This document shows, one piece after another, positions 16,344 to 23,777 of a DNA stretch of 43,069 nt; within the stretch, counting starts at the first letter, position 1; each line of letters begins with the position of its first letter. The DNA comes from MED-G82 sp964342675 (GTDB lineage Bacteria; Pseudomonadota; Gammaproteobacteria; Magnimaribacterales; D2472). The stretch is from positions 1-43,069 of the forward strand of contig CAYFFR010000010.1 of assembly GCA_964342675.1 (NCBI GenBank), in the 5' to 3' direction. The notes beneath the pieces were generated by a model that saw nothing but the letters and a program-made list of their open reading frames with translations, ran no database searches and was not told the DNA's origin. Made by a program: the position numbers and the translations under genes.

Positions 16344-17958
16344 CTCTAATTAATAATATGTCTTGGATTATGTTCTTAAATATAGGTGCTGCCACTTCAC
16401 CGCCTTTATATTTATTAGGATTAGGCTCTTCAATACTTACTACAATTGTATATCTGTTGCTTGGTATAGGAGCAATTCCAACAAACGAAGCATAATATCT
16501 ATCTGTATAGTAACCTGAGCTACCCTTCTTAGATATGTGTGCTGTGCCTGTCTTTCCACCAATTCTATATTTATTGACCTGAGCTTGGGTTCCAGTCCCT
16601 AACGCAACTACGTCTTCAAGTGATAGCATAATCTGTTTAGCGACATCAGGAGATACAACTTGCATCTCTGATGTTCTTTTAGACCCTTTCACTAAAATAA
16701 AATCCTTTTTAATCCCTTGATTAGCAAATATAGAAAATGCTTCAGCAACTTGTAAAACGGTTGCATCAATTCCATACCCAAATCCTAAACTAGCAACTTC
16801 ATATTCGCTAATATTATGTCTTTGATTAATATGTCCAGATTTAATATTTGGGAAATCGATATAGGATGCTTTTGAAAAGCCAAAATTTTTCAGTCCAGAG
16901 ATTAAATCTGTCGAGCCAATTCTAAGTGCAATCTTTGAAGCTCCTATTTGGCTAGAATTTAATATAACTTCTTGCGGAGTTAAGAGCCCAAGATTTTTAT
17001 GATCAATGATAGCTCTGTTATTCACTAAAAATCTCCCTGGGCTTGTGTCAATCGTATCTGTAAAATTTAAATGCCCTCTTTGTAAAGCTATCGCTAATGC
17101 AATTGGCTTAATGAGAGAGCCTGGCTCAAATTCATCGACAAGAGCTCTATTTCTCGTGATAGATCGTTGAGGATTATTCGGGTTATAAGATGGGTAGGTT
17201 GAGATAGCTAGAATTTCACCCTTAATATTATCAAGAATTACCACACTACCTCCCTTGGCCTTATTTGCTACTACACCATTAGAGAGGTGTTTATATGCAA
17301 TAAATTGAATACGACTATCAACTGTTAAATTAATGGATTTGCCACCTTGAGCTGGAACAATAATTTTAGGAAGTTTTATGGTCTCTCCACGATTGTTTTT
17401 ATAAAACTCTTCCTTCCCATTCGTACCTATTAACTTGTAATCAAATAGTTTCTCCATACCCTCAAGCCCTATACCATCTTTTCCAGCAAAACCAACCAAG
17501 GTCGAGGCTTGCTCTCCAGTTGGGTAATATCTCTGATAATAAGGCTCTATCTCTAAGAAATCATTTTTCAGTAGTGAAATAAATTCGATTTCTTTTAAAG
17601 ATAAATTTCTTTTCAATAATGTTTTTTTATCAAATCGCTTGTCTGATATTTCTGTATTGATCAATAAAATAGAATCTTTAGGTATAGAGCTTTTTGTAAA
17701 GCCTTTTAAGCCATACAAACTATATTGTTTCATGCTGGCAGCTAAAGGAAAGTTATTAACATCTAAAATTTTTCCCCTTACTGCCTCAATCTCTCTAAGA
17801 GATATTGTTCTATAGTCACCCTCATCTTGAAGAAAATTCCTTTCCTCAATATATAAATATAGAATTCTAGCCAACAAAACAAGTAAACAAGATACAAATA
17901 TTATTAAAATAAATTTAGCTCGGATAATATGAGAATTGGATTGCTTAGTATTATTCAT
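16321..17958 (-). CDS. ftsI: Septal transpeptidase FtsI (PBP3)
   Basis: Class B penicillin-binding protein that cross-links septal peptidoglycan with FtsW. One membrane helix (about residues 12-36), a pedestal domain including EIEAVRGKILD, and a transpeptidase domain. The catalytic SxxK is SLIK (Ser281, Lys284) in EFEPGSLIKP, and KTG is at 469-471. The second active-site motif, normally SxN, reads SSQ (335-337) within NSSQIGASKIAL, an unusual substitution. Length 545 is somewhat below E. coli. Overlaps ftsL by 8 and murE by 23 bases. Confidence 0.95.
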   Translation of the reverse strand: MNNTKQSNSHIIRAKFILIIFVSCLLVLLARILYLYIEERNFLQDEGDYRTISLREIEAVRGKILDVNNFPLAASMKQYSLYGLKGFTKSSIPKDSILLINTEISDKRFDKKTLLKRNLSLKEIEFISLLKNDFLEIEPYYQRYYPTGEQASTLVGFAGKDGIGLEGMEKLFDYKLIGTNGKEEFYKNNRGETIKLPKIIVPAQGGKSINLTVDSRIQFIAYKHLSNGVVANKAKGGSVVILDNIKGEILAISTYPSYNPNNPQRSITRNRALVDEFEPGSLIKPIALAIALQRGHLNFTDTIDTSPGRFLVNNRAIIDHKNLGLLTPQEVILNSSQIGASKIALRIGSTDLISGLKNFGFSKASYIDFPNIKSGHINQRHNISEYEVASLGFGYGIDATVLQVAEAFSIFANQGIKKDFILVKGSKRTSEMQVVSPDVAKQIMLSLEDVVALGTGTQAQVNKYRIGGKTGTAHISKKGSSGYYTDRYYASFVGIAPIPSNRYTIVVSIEEPNPNKYKGGEVAAPIFKNIIQDILLIRDEPNQQN

Positions 17959-18220
17959 CGATGATAATTAAGGGTTGTGCCTTTATCATTTCTAATTCTG
18001 ATCTAGCTGTTCTCTCATTTCTTGCAGGAGATTCCAGAAAGTGTTTCTCTGTCTTTAGTTTTAGATTCAACTCATTTAGCTTTGATCTTTCTATAATCTT
18101 TTTATCAATATTGCTAATTAAGATTGTATTTTCCCATCTGACTTTAATAAGGGTTAAATTAACAATAGTTAGAATTAAAGCTAAAGCTAGTAAAGAATAC
18201 TTCAGTACATTTTCTTTCAT
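17951..18220 (-). CDS. ftsL: Cell division protein FtsL
   Basis: An 89-residue bitopic membrane protein: short cytoplasmic start, one hydrophobic helix (about residues 8-26), then a charged heptad-like stretch (about 30-72) suited to a coiled coil with FtsB. It stabilises FtsQ and activates FtsWI. Sequence similarity is low, as usual for FtsL, but size, topology and position between rsmH and ftsI fit. The start shares ATGA with rsmH. Confidence 0.88.
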   Translation of the reverse strand: MKENVLKYSLLALALILTIVNLTLIKVRWENTILISNIDKKIIERSKLNELNLKLKTEKHFLESPARNERTARSELEMIKAQPLIIIDE

Positions 18221-19110
18221 AATCTCTTATAAGCTCTCATAATTGCGCTCCGGCTACTAGGATTAGATTGTATCTCGCTCCTTTGAGGTCTGATTTTCCG
18301 TTTAATACAAGAGTAATCTTTCGTTACCTCTGAATTTAGAGGTATGTCTTTTGGATATAATGTAACTTTTGATTGAAAATGCTCTTTGATTAATCTGTCT
18401 TCAAGAGAATGGAAAGAAATTACAACTGCCACCCCTCCTTTCTTAAGAGTGCTTTTAATACCACTCAGAGCTTTTTTAATTTGTCCTAATTCATCATTTA
18501 TAAAAATTCTAATGGCTTGGAATGTTTTTGTGGCTGGATGTGTTTTGCCTCTTCTTTTGAGAACATTTGAAATTATCGTTGCTAATTGCGTAGTTGTTTC
18601 AACTCTAGAGCTTTTTCTATAAGTACAAATCTCTTTTGCTATTTTTTTTGCTTGTTTCTCTTCCCCATATTTAAATAAGACTTCAGTAATCTCTGATTCA
18701 TTGGCTTCATTAATCCAACAAGCGGCTGTAATACCGATTGTATTGTTCATTCTCATATCTAATGGTCCTTCTTGCTGAAAGCTAAACCCTCTTTTGGGAT
18801 CTAGAATATGAGTGGAGCATATGCCTAAATCTAGCAATACTCCATCAAGCTTTGGTAATTCAAGTTTAGATATATTAGCTATTTCTTCATGTAATATCTT
18901 GAATCTAGGATCATTCTTAAAATAATTTCTTCCATAATCAAATGCTTCGAGATCTCGATCAAGCGCTATTAATTGTCCATCATTATTGAGAAGCTCTAAT
19001 ATTTTTTTTGAATGGCCGCCTCTTCCAAAAGTTCCATCTAAATAAGTGCCTGATAGATCATGTAAAAGCAGATCAATGGCTTCTTCCAGTAAAACTGGAA
19101 TGTGCTGCAT
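18217..19110 (-). CDS. rsmH: 16S rRNA (cytosine-1402 N4) methyltransferase
   Basis: SAM-dependent methyltransferase modifying C1402 of 16S rRNA, the same nucleotide that the nearby rsmI product methylates on the ribose. SAM loop YLDGTFGRGGHSKKIL, LDGVLLDLGICSTHI, RGFSFQQEGPLDMRM and the late VVISFHSLEDRLIKE are all diagnostic. Length is 297. Usually rsmH follows mraZ directly; here ftsZ separates them, with only four bases between the ftsZ stop and the rsmH start. Confidence 0.97.
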   Translation of the reverse strand: MQHIPVLLEEAIDLLLHDLSGTYLDGTFGRGGHSKKILELLNNDGQLIALDRDLEAFDYGRNYFKNDPRFKILHEEIANISKLELPKLDGVLLDLGICSTHILDPKRGFSFQQEGPLDMRMNNTIGITAACWINEANESEITEVLFKYGEEKQAKKIAKEICTYRKSSRVETTTQLATIISNVLKRRGKTHPATKTFQAIRIFINDELGQIKKALSGIKSTLKKGGVAVVISFHSLEDRLIKEHFQSKVTLYPKDIPLNSEVTKDYSCIKRKIRPQRSEIQSNPSSRSAIMRAYKRL

Positions 19111-19114
19111 GTAC

Positions 19115-20245
19115 TTAGTCGACTTGTTTTCTCATGAAAGTTGGCACATCAAGAAGATCATCGATCTCCTCTGCAGACGACATGCCAACATTGACTTGAG
19201 ATTTTGTTAGATCTTTATCTAATCCAACAGGATTTAACTGAACTCTAGAATCCGAGTTATCAACAGCAAGTCTAGGCGTGGACTGATTAACTCCAGTAGC
19301 AATAACTGTTACAGTCAATTCATCATTTTTAAGACTATCGTCTATGACAGCCCCATAAATTACTTGAGCATCATCAGACATGATATCGTCTACTATACTT
19401 GCAACTTCTCCCATATCTCCTAGGGTAGGTTCTTTAGCGCTCATATTTACTAGAACTCCTCTAGCATCTTTAAGATTTATATCTTCTAACAATTCGCTTC
19501 CAATCGCTTGTGAGGCAGCTTCAATTCCTCGTTCTTTACCAGTTGCTACGCCTGTTCCCATCATTGCAACACCTCTTTCCGACATAACGGTTTTAACATC
19601 ATTAAAATCAACATTGACATAACCAGGTTTCATAATAATGTCTGAAATTCCTTGGACAGCACCCCTTAAAACATCGTCAGCTTTTGCAAAAGCATCCTTC
19701 ATAGTGGTGTCATTGCCAAGGATATCCATGAGTTTTTGATTTGGTATCGTAATAAGGCTATCAACTTCTTCTACTAAAAGGGATATTCCTTTTTCGGCTG
19801 CTGACATTCTATTTTTTCCTTCAAAAATAAATGGTTTTGTAGCAACAGCAACAGTTAATGCGCCTTGCTCCTTTGCTATTGAAGCAATTATTGGGGCTGC
19901 TCCAGTACCTGTGCCCCCGCCCATACCAGCTGTAATGAAAACCATATCAGATTCGCCTATTAACTCTTCTATGGCCTCTCTGTCCCTTTCAGCGGCTTGT
20001 CTGCCTATTTCAGGATCTGCTCCTGCACCCAAACCTTTAGTAGCAGTTCCACCTAATTTTAAAATAGTGGCGCCCTTTGCTCTAGACAAAGCTTGAGCAT
20101 CAGTATTAGCACATATAAATTCCACTCCACCAATATTGTGGTTCATCATATGTATAACTGCATTACCTCCGGCGCCACCCACCCCGATAACCTTTATTTT
20201 TGCCATCTCAGTTTGTTTTTCTATTATTTGCCAATCCTTCTTCAT
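19115..20245 (-). CDS. ftsZ: Cell division GTPase FtsZ (relocated next to mraZ)
   Basis: Tubulin-like GTPase that forms the Z ring. The N-terminal loop is IGVGGAGGNAV and the GTP signature is GGGTGTG (109-115); NVDFNDVKTVM and the C-terminal tail peptide LDVPTFMRKQVD, which binds FtsA and other partners, are intact. I place the start at 20245 (MKKDW), giving 376 residues, because AAGGAG lies five bases upstream (20256-20251). A longer frame from 20293 would overlap mraZ without family support. It lies ten bases after mraZ, not after ftsA. Confidence 0.96.
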   Translation of the reverse strand: MKKDWQIIEKQTEMAKIKVIGVGGAGGNAVIHMMNHNIGGVEFICANTDAQALSRAKGATILKLGGTATKGLGAGADPEIGRQAAERDREAIEELIGESDMVFITAGMGGGTGTGAAPIIASIAKEQGALTVAVATKPFIFEGKNRMSAAEKGISLLVEEVDSLITIPNQKLMDILGNDTTMKDAFAKADDVLRGAVQGISDIIMKPGYVNVDFNDVKTVMSERGVAMMGTGVATGKERGIEAASQAIGSELLEDINLKDARGVLVNMSAKEPTLGDMGEVASIVDDIMSDDAQVIYGAVIDDSLKNDELTVTVIATGVNQSTPRLAVDNSDSRVQLNPVGLDKDLTKSQVNVGMSSAEEIDDLLDVPTFMRKQVD

Positions 20246-20256
20246 AACATCTCCTT
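20246..20256 (-). promoter_or_regulatory. Strong ribosome binding site of ftsZ
   Basis: AAGGAG at 20256-20251, with a five-base spacer before the ATG at 20245. It is the clearest Shine-Dalgarno site I saw in the cluster, sits at the mraZ stop, and decides the ftsZ start. Confidence 0.8.
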
Positions 20257-20723
20257 CAAAAAGACATACTTTTAATACTTTCTGGTAAAACAATCTCTAA
20301 GATTTCTGTAGAAAGAGCTCCATCAGTCTGCCTAGCATTCCAATTATCTAAGCTCCATAACTCAAATTTATTCCCCATTCCAACTATTGCTATCTTACTT
20401 TCATCTTCTATTTCAGCGTGTTTCCTTAAATCGCTTGGCACTGAAAAAAGCATTCTTCCAGCTGGAGTGAAATTATTAACAGAAGCATTACCTAGAATAG
20501 TCCATTGTAATTTTCTAACTATTGGATCGAGTGCTTGTAGTGATTGCAGTTTATTAGATATGTCTTGCCAAATTGAATCTGGATAAACTTTTAATGCCGG
20601 GTACTGGGGATCTTTTGTAACAATAACTCTCTTTTCATCAGCATTAATAAGGTCCTGCCTATATTTTGCTGGGATTGATATCCTGCCTTTAATGTCTATT
20701 GATACTGTATTAAAACCAAACAT
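20256..20723 (-). CDS. mraZ: Transcriptional regulator MraZ
   Basis: A 155-residue protein with two AbrB/SpoVT-like half-repeats: VSIDIKGRISIPAKYR near the N-terminus and FTPAGRMLFSVPSDLR near residue 80. MraZ forms a ring-shaped multimer, binds direct repeats upstream of its own gene and controls the dcw operon. The ATG at 20723 matches the usual MF-G/R start. The best -10 box lies only 11 bases upstream, so its message may be nearly leaderless. Matching repeat boxes are at 20746-20786. Confidence 0.95.
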   Translation of the reverse strand: MFGFNTVSIDIKGRISIPAKYRQDLINADEKRVIVTKDPQYPALKVYPDSIWQDISNKLQSLQALDPIVRKLQWTILGNASVNNFTPAGRMLFSVPSDLRKHAEIEDESKIAIVGMGNKFELWSLDNWNARQTDGALSTEILEIVLPESIKSMSF

Positions 20724-20734
20724 TGTATGTAAAA

Positions 20735-20740
20735 ATTATA
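20735..20740 (-). promoter_or_regulatory. -10 box of the mraZ/dcw promoter
   Basis: A perfect TATAAT on the minus strand 11 bases before the mraZ ATG. No good -35 box lies 16-18 bases upstream; that space is filled by the MraZ-like repeats. The expected start point (about 20728) leaves a leader of only a few bases. Confidence 0.6.
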
Positions 20741-20745
20741 TTTTC

Positions 20746-20786
20746 TACACACTTTATAACATTTTTTACACACTTTCACACACTTT
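20746..20786 (-). promoter_or_regulatory. Probable MraZ operator: four direct repeats
   Basis: Read on the minus strand, AAAGTGTGTG (20786-20777), AAAGTGTGTA (20776-20767), a one-mismatch copy AAAATGTTAT (20765-20756) and AAAGTGTGTA (20755-20746). The units repeat at 10, 11 and 10 bases, one helical turn each. From memory, MraZ sites are tandem repeats at about 10-base period (TGGG-containing in E. coli, AAAGTGK with 3-base spacers in Mollicutes), and this array resembles the latter closely. It ends six bases before the TATAAT box. Confidence 0.7.
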
Positions 20787-20808
20787 TTTTATTTTTTTTG
20801 AAAAAAGT

Positions 20809-21160
20809 GAGTTGATCTATAAGCCGGATTCTGTGTTAAATGGTCATCTATCTATGCAATATGTCACCATATTGCTCTAGCAACCTACCCGAATCCTAGA
20901 TGAGCAATCTAGAAGGATTCCTATTTGGTCTTGCTTCGGATGGGGTTTACATTGCCACACTTGTTACCAAGTATGCGGTAGGCTCTTACTCTACCCTTTC
21001 ACCCTTACCAATAATAAATTGGCGGTCTATTCTCTGTTGCACTTTCCGTAGGCTCACGCCTCCCAGGCATTACCTGGCATCCTGCTCTATGAAGTCCGGA
21101 CTTTCCTCTGATATAAACTTAAACAATACAAACTTAAACCAGCGACCATCCGATCAACTC
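20809..21160 (-). ncRNA. rnpB: RNase P RNA, bacterial type A
   Basis: Catalytic RNA of RNase P, which matures tRNA 5' ends. On the minus strand the universally conserved region with GAGGAAAGTCCGGACTTC is at 21108-21091, and the 3' conserved ACAGAATCCGGCTTATAG is at 20833-20816. GAGTTGATC at the 5' end (21160-21152) pairs with GATCAACTC at the 3' end (20817-20809) to form helix P1, which sets the limits to within a few bases. A TATAGA -10-like box lies at 21174-21169 without a clear -35. A T run follows the 3' end. Position between rsmI and mraZ is typical of gammaproteobacteria. Confidence 0.95.
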
Positions 21161-21184
21161 GTGTGTATTCTATAGTTTTATTTA

Positions 21185-22012
21185 TTATTTAGCTATTTTG
21201 ATTAAGAAATCATATACTTCAGATTTTGGTAAATTAAGTAATGTGCTGATTAGTTTTGCAGATTGCTTGACAGGTAAATAATTTAAGAAAGGCTCACAAA
21301 AATTTCTGTTGAGGCTAATATGTCGACTAATAAAGGTATTATTTGAACAATTAAGAACCACTACAAACTCTCCTTTTAAAATTATTCTTCCGTCTTCAAT
21401 ATTTTGATGTGCCTCTGCTAATGTGCCTCTAAAGATATCTTCATATGGCTTAGTCATTTCTCTACATATGGCAATATTTGTTTCACCACCTAAATATGCA
21501 TATAAATCAGACAGAGATTGTTTTATTCTTTTTGGGCTTTCAAATAATATAGTTGTAACCCCGCCATCCTTAATTCTTTTAGATAGCTCTTTACGAAGGG
21601 TCTTTTTCCTAGGAATAAAACCATAAAATACAAAAGAATCTACGGGCAATCCAGATAGAATTAGAGCAGAGATTACTGAAGATGGGCCAGGTAAAACAGT
21701 GAAGTTTAAATCTTCTTCAATACACTTTCGTACTAAAGGATATCCAGGATCAGATATTAAGGGTGAGCCTGCATCAGATATTAGGGCTATATCCTTTTGT
21801 TCTTTTAGATAGCTTATTATTTCATTATTAGCTGCATATTCGTTGTGGTCATTTAAGACTTTGATTGAGCATTCTGATGAGATAAAATCTAAGATCTTAC
21901 TAGCCTTTCGAGTATCTTCTGCATATATATAATCTACAGATTTAAGCGCTTCAATTGACCTGAGCGATAAATCCATTAAATTACCTATTGGTGTTGAAAT
22001 AATGTACAGCAT
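21185..22012 (-). CDS. rsmI: 16S rRNA (cytidine-1402 2'-O) methyltransferase
   Basis: Tetrapyrrole-methylase-fold enzyme methylating the ribose of C1402. IISTPIGNLMDLSLRS at the N-terminus, YAEDTRKASKIL, the SAM loop LISDAGSPLISDPGYPLV, VLPGPSSVISALILSG and YGFIPRKK are the family signatures. Length is 275. The first strand begins right at the ATG, so the start cannot be later. Its start codon is three bases from the start of the divergent lpoA gene. A perfect TATAAT on its strand at 22060-22055, inside lpoA, may serve it. Confidence 0.96.
   Translation of the reverse strand: MLYIISTPIGNLMDLSLRSIEALKSVDYIYAEDTRKASKILDFISSECSIKVLNDHNEYAANNEIISYLKEQKDIALISDAGSPLISDPGYPLVRKCIEEDLNFTVLPGPSSVISALILSGLPVDSFVFYGFIPRKKTLRKELSKRIKDGGVTTILFESPKRIKQSLSDLYAYLGGETNIAICREMTKPYEDIFRGTLAEAHQNIEDGRIILKGEFVVVLNCSNNTFISRHISLNRNFCEPFLNYLPVKQSAKLISTLLNLPKSEVYDFLIKIAK
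21955..21982 (+). promoter_or_regulatory. Possible lpoA promoter inside rsmI
   Basis: TTGACC (21955-21960) and TAAATT (21977-21982) with a 16-base spacer, ending 33 bases before the lpoA ATG. It lies wholly within the first codons of rsmI, which is forced because only three bases separate the two genes. AT-rich DNA makes chance matches likely. Confidence 0.35.
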
Positions 22013-22015
22013 ATT

Positions 22016-23161
22016 ATGAATAAAGCTCTCAAACGATCATTTAATTATCTAGTCATTATAATCTTATTAACATCCTGCGAAACCATGGATGATGGTATAA
22101 ATGAAATTGGTCAAGGGAATCAGCCTTACTTAAAAGATAACTACTTTTTTAATGATCCAAGTCTTGATAAAGAAACCAATATATTTATTTCAGATGCGTT
22201 CACTTATCGAAATATTACCAATGAAACTATTGAATTACTCACATTCGTATTAAGTAAAAAAAGTCTGTCGCGGGATAACTCATTAAAAGTTAATCAACTT
22301 AATAATAACTTAAAACGGATATTAAAAGTGGATAAAGAAATTACAATCAAAATAGATAAAAATCTTCTCCAAAGGAAAGAAACCCTAATTTCTTCATATG
22401 AGTTATCAAACAACTTAAGGTTAATTGGGTATGTAGATAGTGATTTCTTACCAACAAATTTTCAAGAACTTAAATTCAATTTTTGTAACTCACTACAAGA
22501 AGATTCAAATATTGCAATCTTATCAGAAGTAAATAATCAGCTAAATAATACAATATTGATAAACGATACAAATAACAAAAATTTTAATAAAGATAGTCTT
22601 GAGCTATTTTCAAAAATTATTTCATTTAATAATGAGAACGCTCAAGATTTTTCTTCAGAAATACTAGGTATTAATGAATCTAAGCAAAGATATTCGGCAA
22701 TAAAAAAGTTAAGTTCAGGTGATGATATAAAATTTACTCCAAGAATTAACCAAAATCTTCAAAACATAATCTTTGACTTACAAAAAGATGATCTGAAAAA
22801 GCTTCTGCCAGCTTTTAAATATAATTATGCAATCAATCTTAAGTATTATGCTCCTACGATAGTTCTGTCTGATATGAAAGCAAGTGAAGATCTAATTGAT
22901 CTAGAAGGTCTAATCTTACCATCCTCATTTAATCAACAGAAAAACCTATTAAAAATCAATCATGTACATGAAATGGATTATCTAGACTTAGTAATTATTA
23001 GTGATTGGCTTTTAATAAATTTTTTAAAAGAATTAGGAATTAACAAAGCTGAGATTAATGGGTATTCAGGAAAAATAATGTTTTTAAATAACAATTGCTC
23101 AAAAAGATCTCTACCTATGATAAAAATCTTGCCTGGAGGCGAAATAAATTTAGCTTCTTAG
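22016..23161 (+). CDS. lpoA: LpoA-like outer-membrane lipoprotein, penicillin-binding protein activator (shortened)
   Basis: A 381-residue lipoprotein: hydrophobic segment about 10-19 and lipobox LTSC with Cys21. LpoA activates the synthase PBP1A from the outer membrane. The C-terminal half follows LpoA: NIIFDLQKDDLKKLLPAFKY (a position often reading FLVA..A..IKPQL), then APTIVLSDMK, then LEGLILPSSF, then INGYSGKIMFLNNNCSKRSL, resembling the terminal GLTG-L-LD-G-I-R-L pattern of the family. The N-terminal TPR domain seen in the roughly 680-residue E. coli protein is missing. The divergent position beside rsmI, as in other gammaproteobacteria, supports the call. Sequence is highly diverged and AT-rich; no other family fits better. 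Confidence 0.68.
   Translation: MNKALKRSFNYLVIIILLTSCETMDDGINEIGQGNQPYLKDNYFFNDPSLDKETNIFISDAFTYRNITNETIELLTFVLSKKSLSRDNSLKVNQLNNNLKRILKVDKEITIKIDKNLLQRKETLISSYELSNNLRLIGYVDSDFLPTNFQELKFNFCNSLQEDSNIAILSEVNNQLNNTILINDTNNKNFNKDSLELFSKIISFNNENAQDFSSEILGINESKQRYSAIKKLSSGDDIKFTPRINQNLQNIIFDLQKDDLKKLLPAFKYNYAINLKYYAPTIVLSDMKASEDLIDLEGLILPSSFNQQKNLLKINHVHEMDYLDLVIISDWLLINFLKELGINKAEINGYSGKIMFLNNNCSKRSLPMIKILPGGEINLAS
22055..22060 (-). promoter_or_regulatory. Possible -10 box for rsmI inside lpoA
   Basis: TATAAT on the minus strand within the lpoA signal-peptide codons. The start point would be near 22048, giving an rsmI leader of about 35 bases that overlaps lpoA in antisense. The -35 is poor (TTTCGC at a 16-base spacing). 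Confidence 0.35.
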
Positions 23162-23758
23162 ATCTCTTTCAACAATTGATAAGCTATCTTGAAACCCTGC
23201 TCTTTCAAAGATTTTTTCTTGATAATCTAAAATGGGTTTCAAGTTTCTATTTAGAGGAAGATTAATGCCCAGGGATGGAAGCCTCCATAATATTGGAGCA
23301 AGATAACAGTCTGTTAAAGAGAAATCCTCGCTCATAAAAAAAGGGAATTCTTTAAACGTGGGTGCAAGAGCAGAAATTTCATGAAGCAAGCTTTCACGCT
23401 TCTTGAGCTTCTCCTTTTCTGTGCAGTCACCCGCAAGAAGATCATCTAAAATAGGACATATTTCTCTATCTATCCTTAACATTAATGTTCTACTATTAGC
23501 TCTTGTGACTGGATAGACTGGTAATAAAGGAGGGTGCGGGAATCTTTCATCTAAATATTCCATCATTACAGCCGTATCATACAATCCTAGGTCTCTATCG
23601 ACCATAATTGGTAGCTTATGATACGGGTTAATTGATAGCACTTCTTCAGGTGCATCTTTAATGGATGTTTCCCTAATTTCACAAGCTATATCTTTCTCAG
23701 CTAAAACAATCCTTACCCTGTGACTATAGTGATCATCTTTATCCGAATATAAAATCAT
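23150..23758 (-). CDS. sspA: Stringent starvation protein A (GST-fold, RNA polymerase-associated)
   Basis: A 202-residue glutathione-S-transferase-fold protein. The thioredoxin-like N-terminus has YSDKDDHYSHRVRIVLAEK and NPYHKLPIMVDRDLGLYD, followed by MMEYLDERFPHPPLLP, typical of SspA rather than of active GSTs. SspA binds sigma-70 RNA polymerase and adjusts transcription under starvation and acid stress. Its place after rpsI-petABC is standard. No sspB follows: its 3' end overlaps lpoA convergently by 12 bases. Confidence 0.92.
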   Translation of the reverse strand: MILYSDKDDHYSHRVRIVLAEKDIACEIRETSIKDAPEEVLSINPYHKLPIMVDRDLGLYDTAVMMEYLDERFPHPPLLPVYPVTRANSRTLMLRIDREICPILDDLLAGDCTEKEKLKKRESLLHEISALAPTFKEFPFFMSEDFSLTDCYLAPILWRLPSLGINLPLNRNLKPILDYQEKIFERAGFQDSLSIVERDLRS

Positions 23759-23777
23759 AATATCTCCTCTTCATGTA

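Noticed and set aside
17961..18242. 93-codon plus-strand frame opposite ftsL
   Set aside because: Antisense to a gene with good positional and topological support, no family features, no ribosome site.
20246..20293. Longer ftsZ beginning at 20293
   Set aside because: It would overlap mraZ by 38 bases and ignore the AAGGAG site placed correctly for ATG 20245.
20746..20786. Tandem GTGTG repeats as a CRISPR fragment or slippage tract
   Set aside because: The units are only 10-11 bases with no spacers, and their position before mraZ fits an operator much better.
20900..21175. Open frame of 91 codons on the plus strand over the rnpB region
   Set aside because: It lies antisense to an unmistakable RNase P RNA with conserved core and closing helix; the frame is a by-product of RNA sequence.
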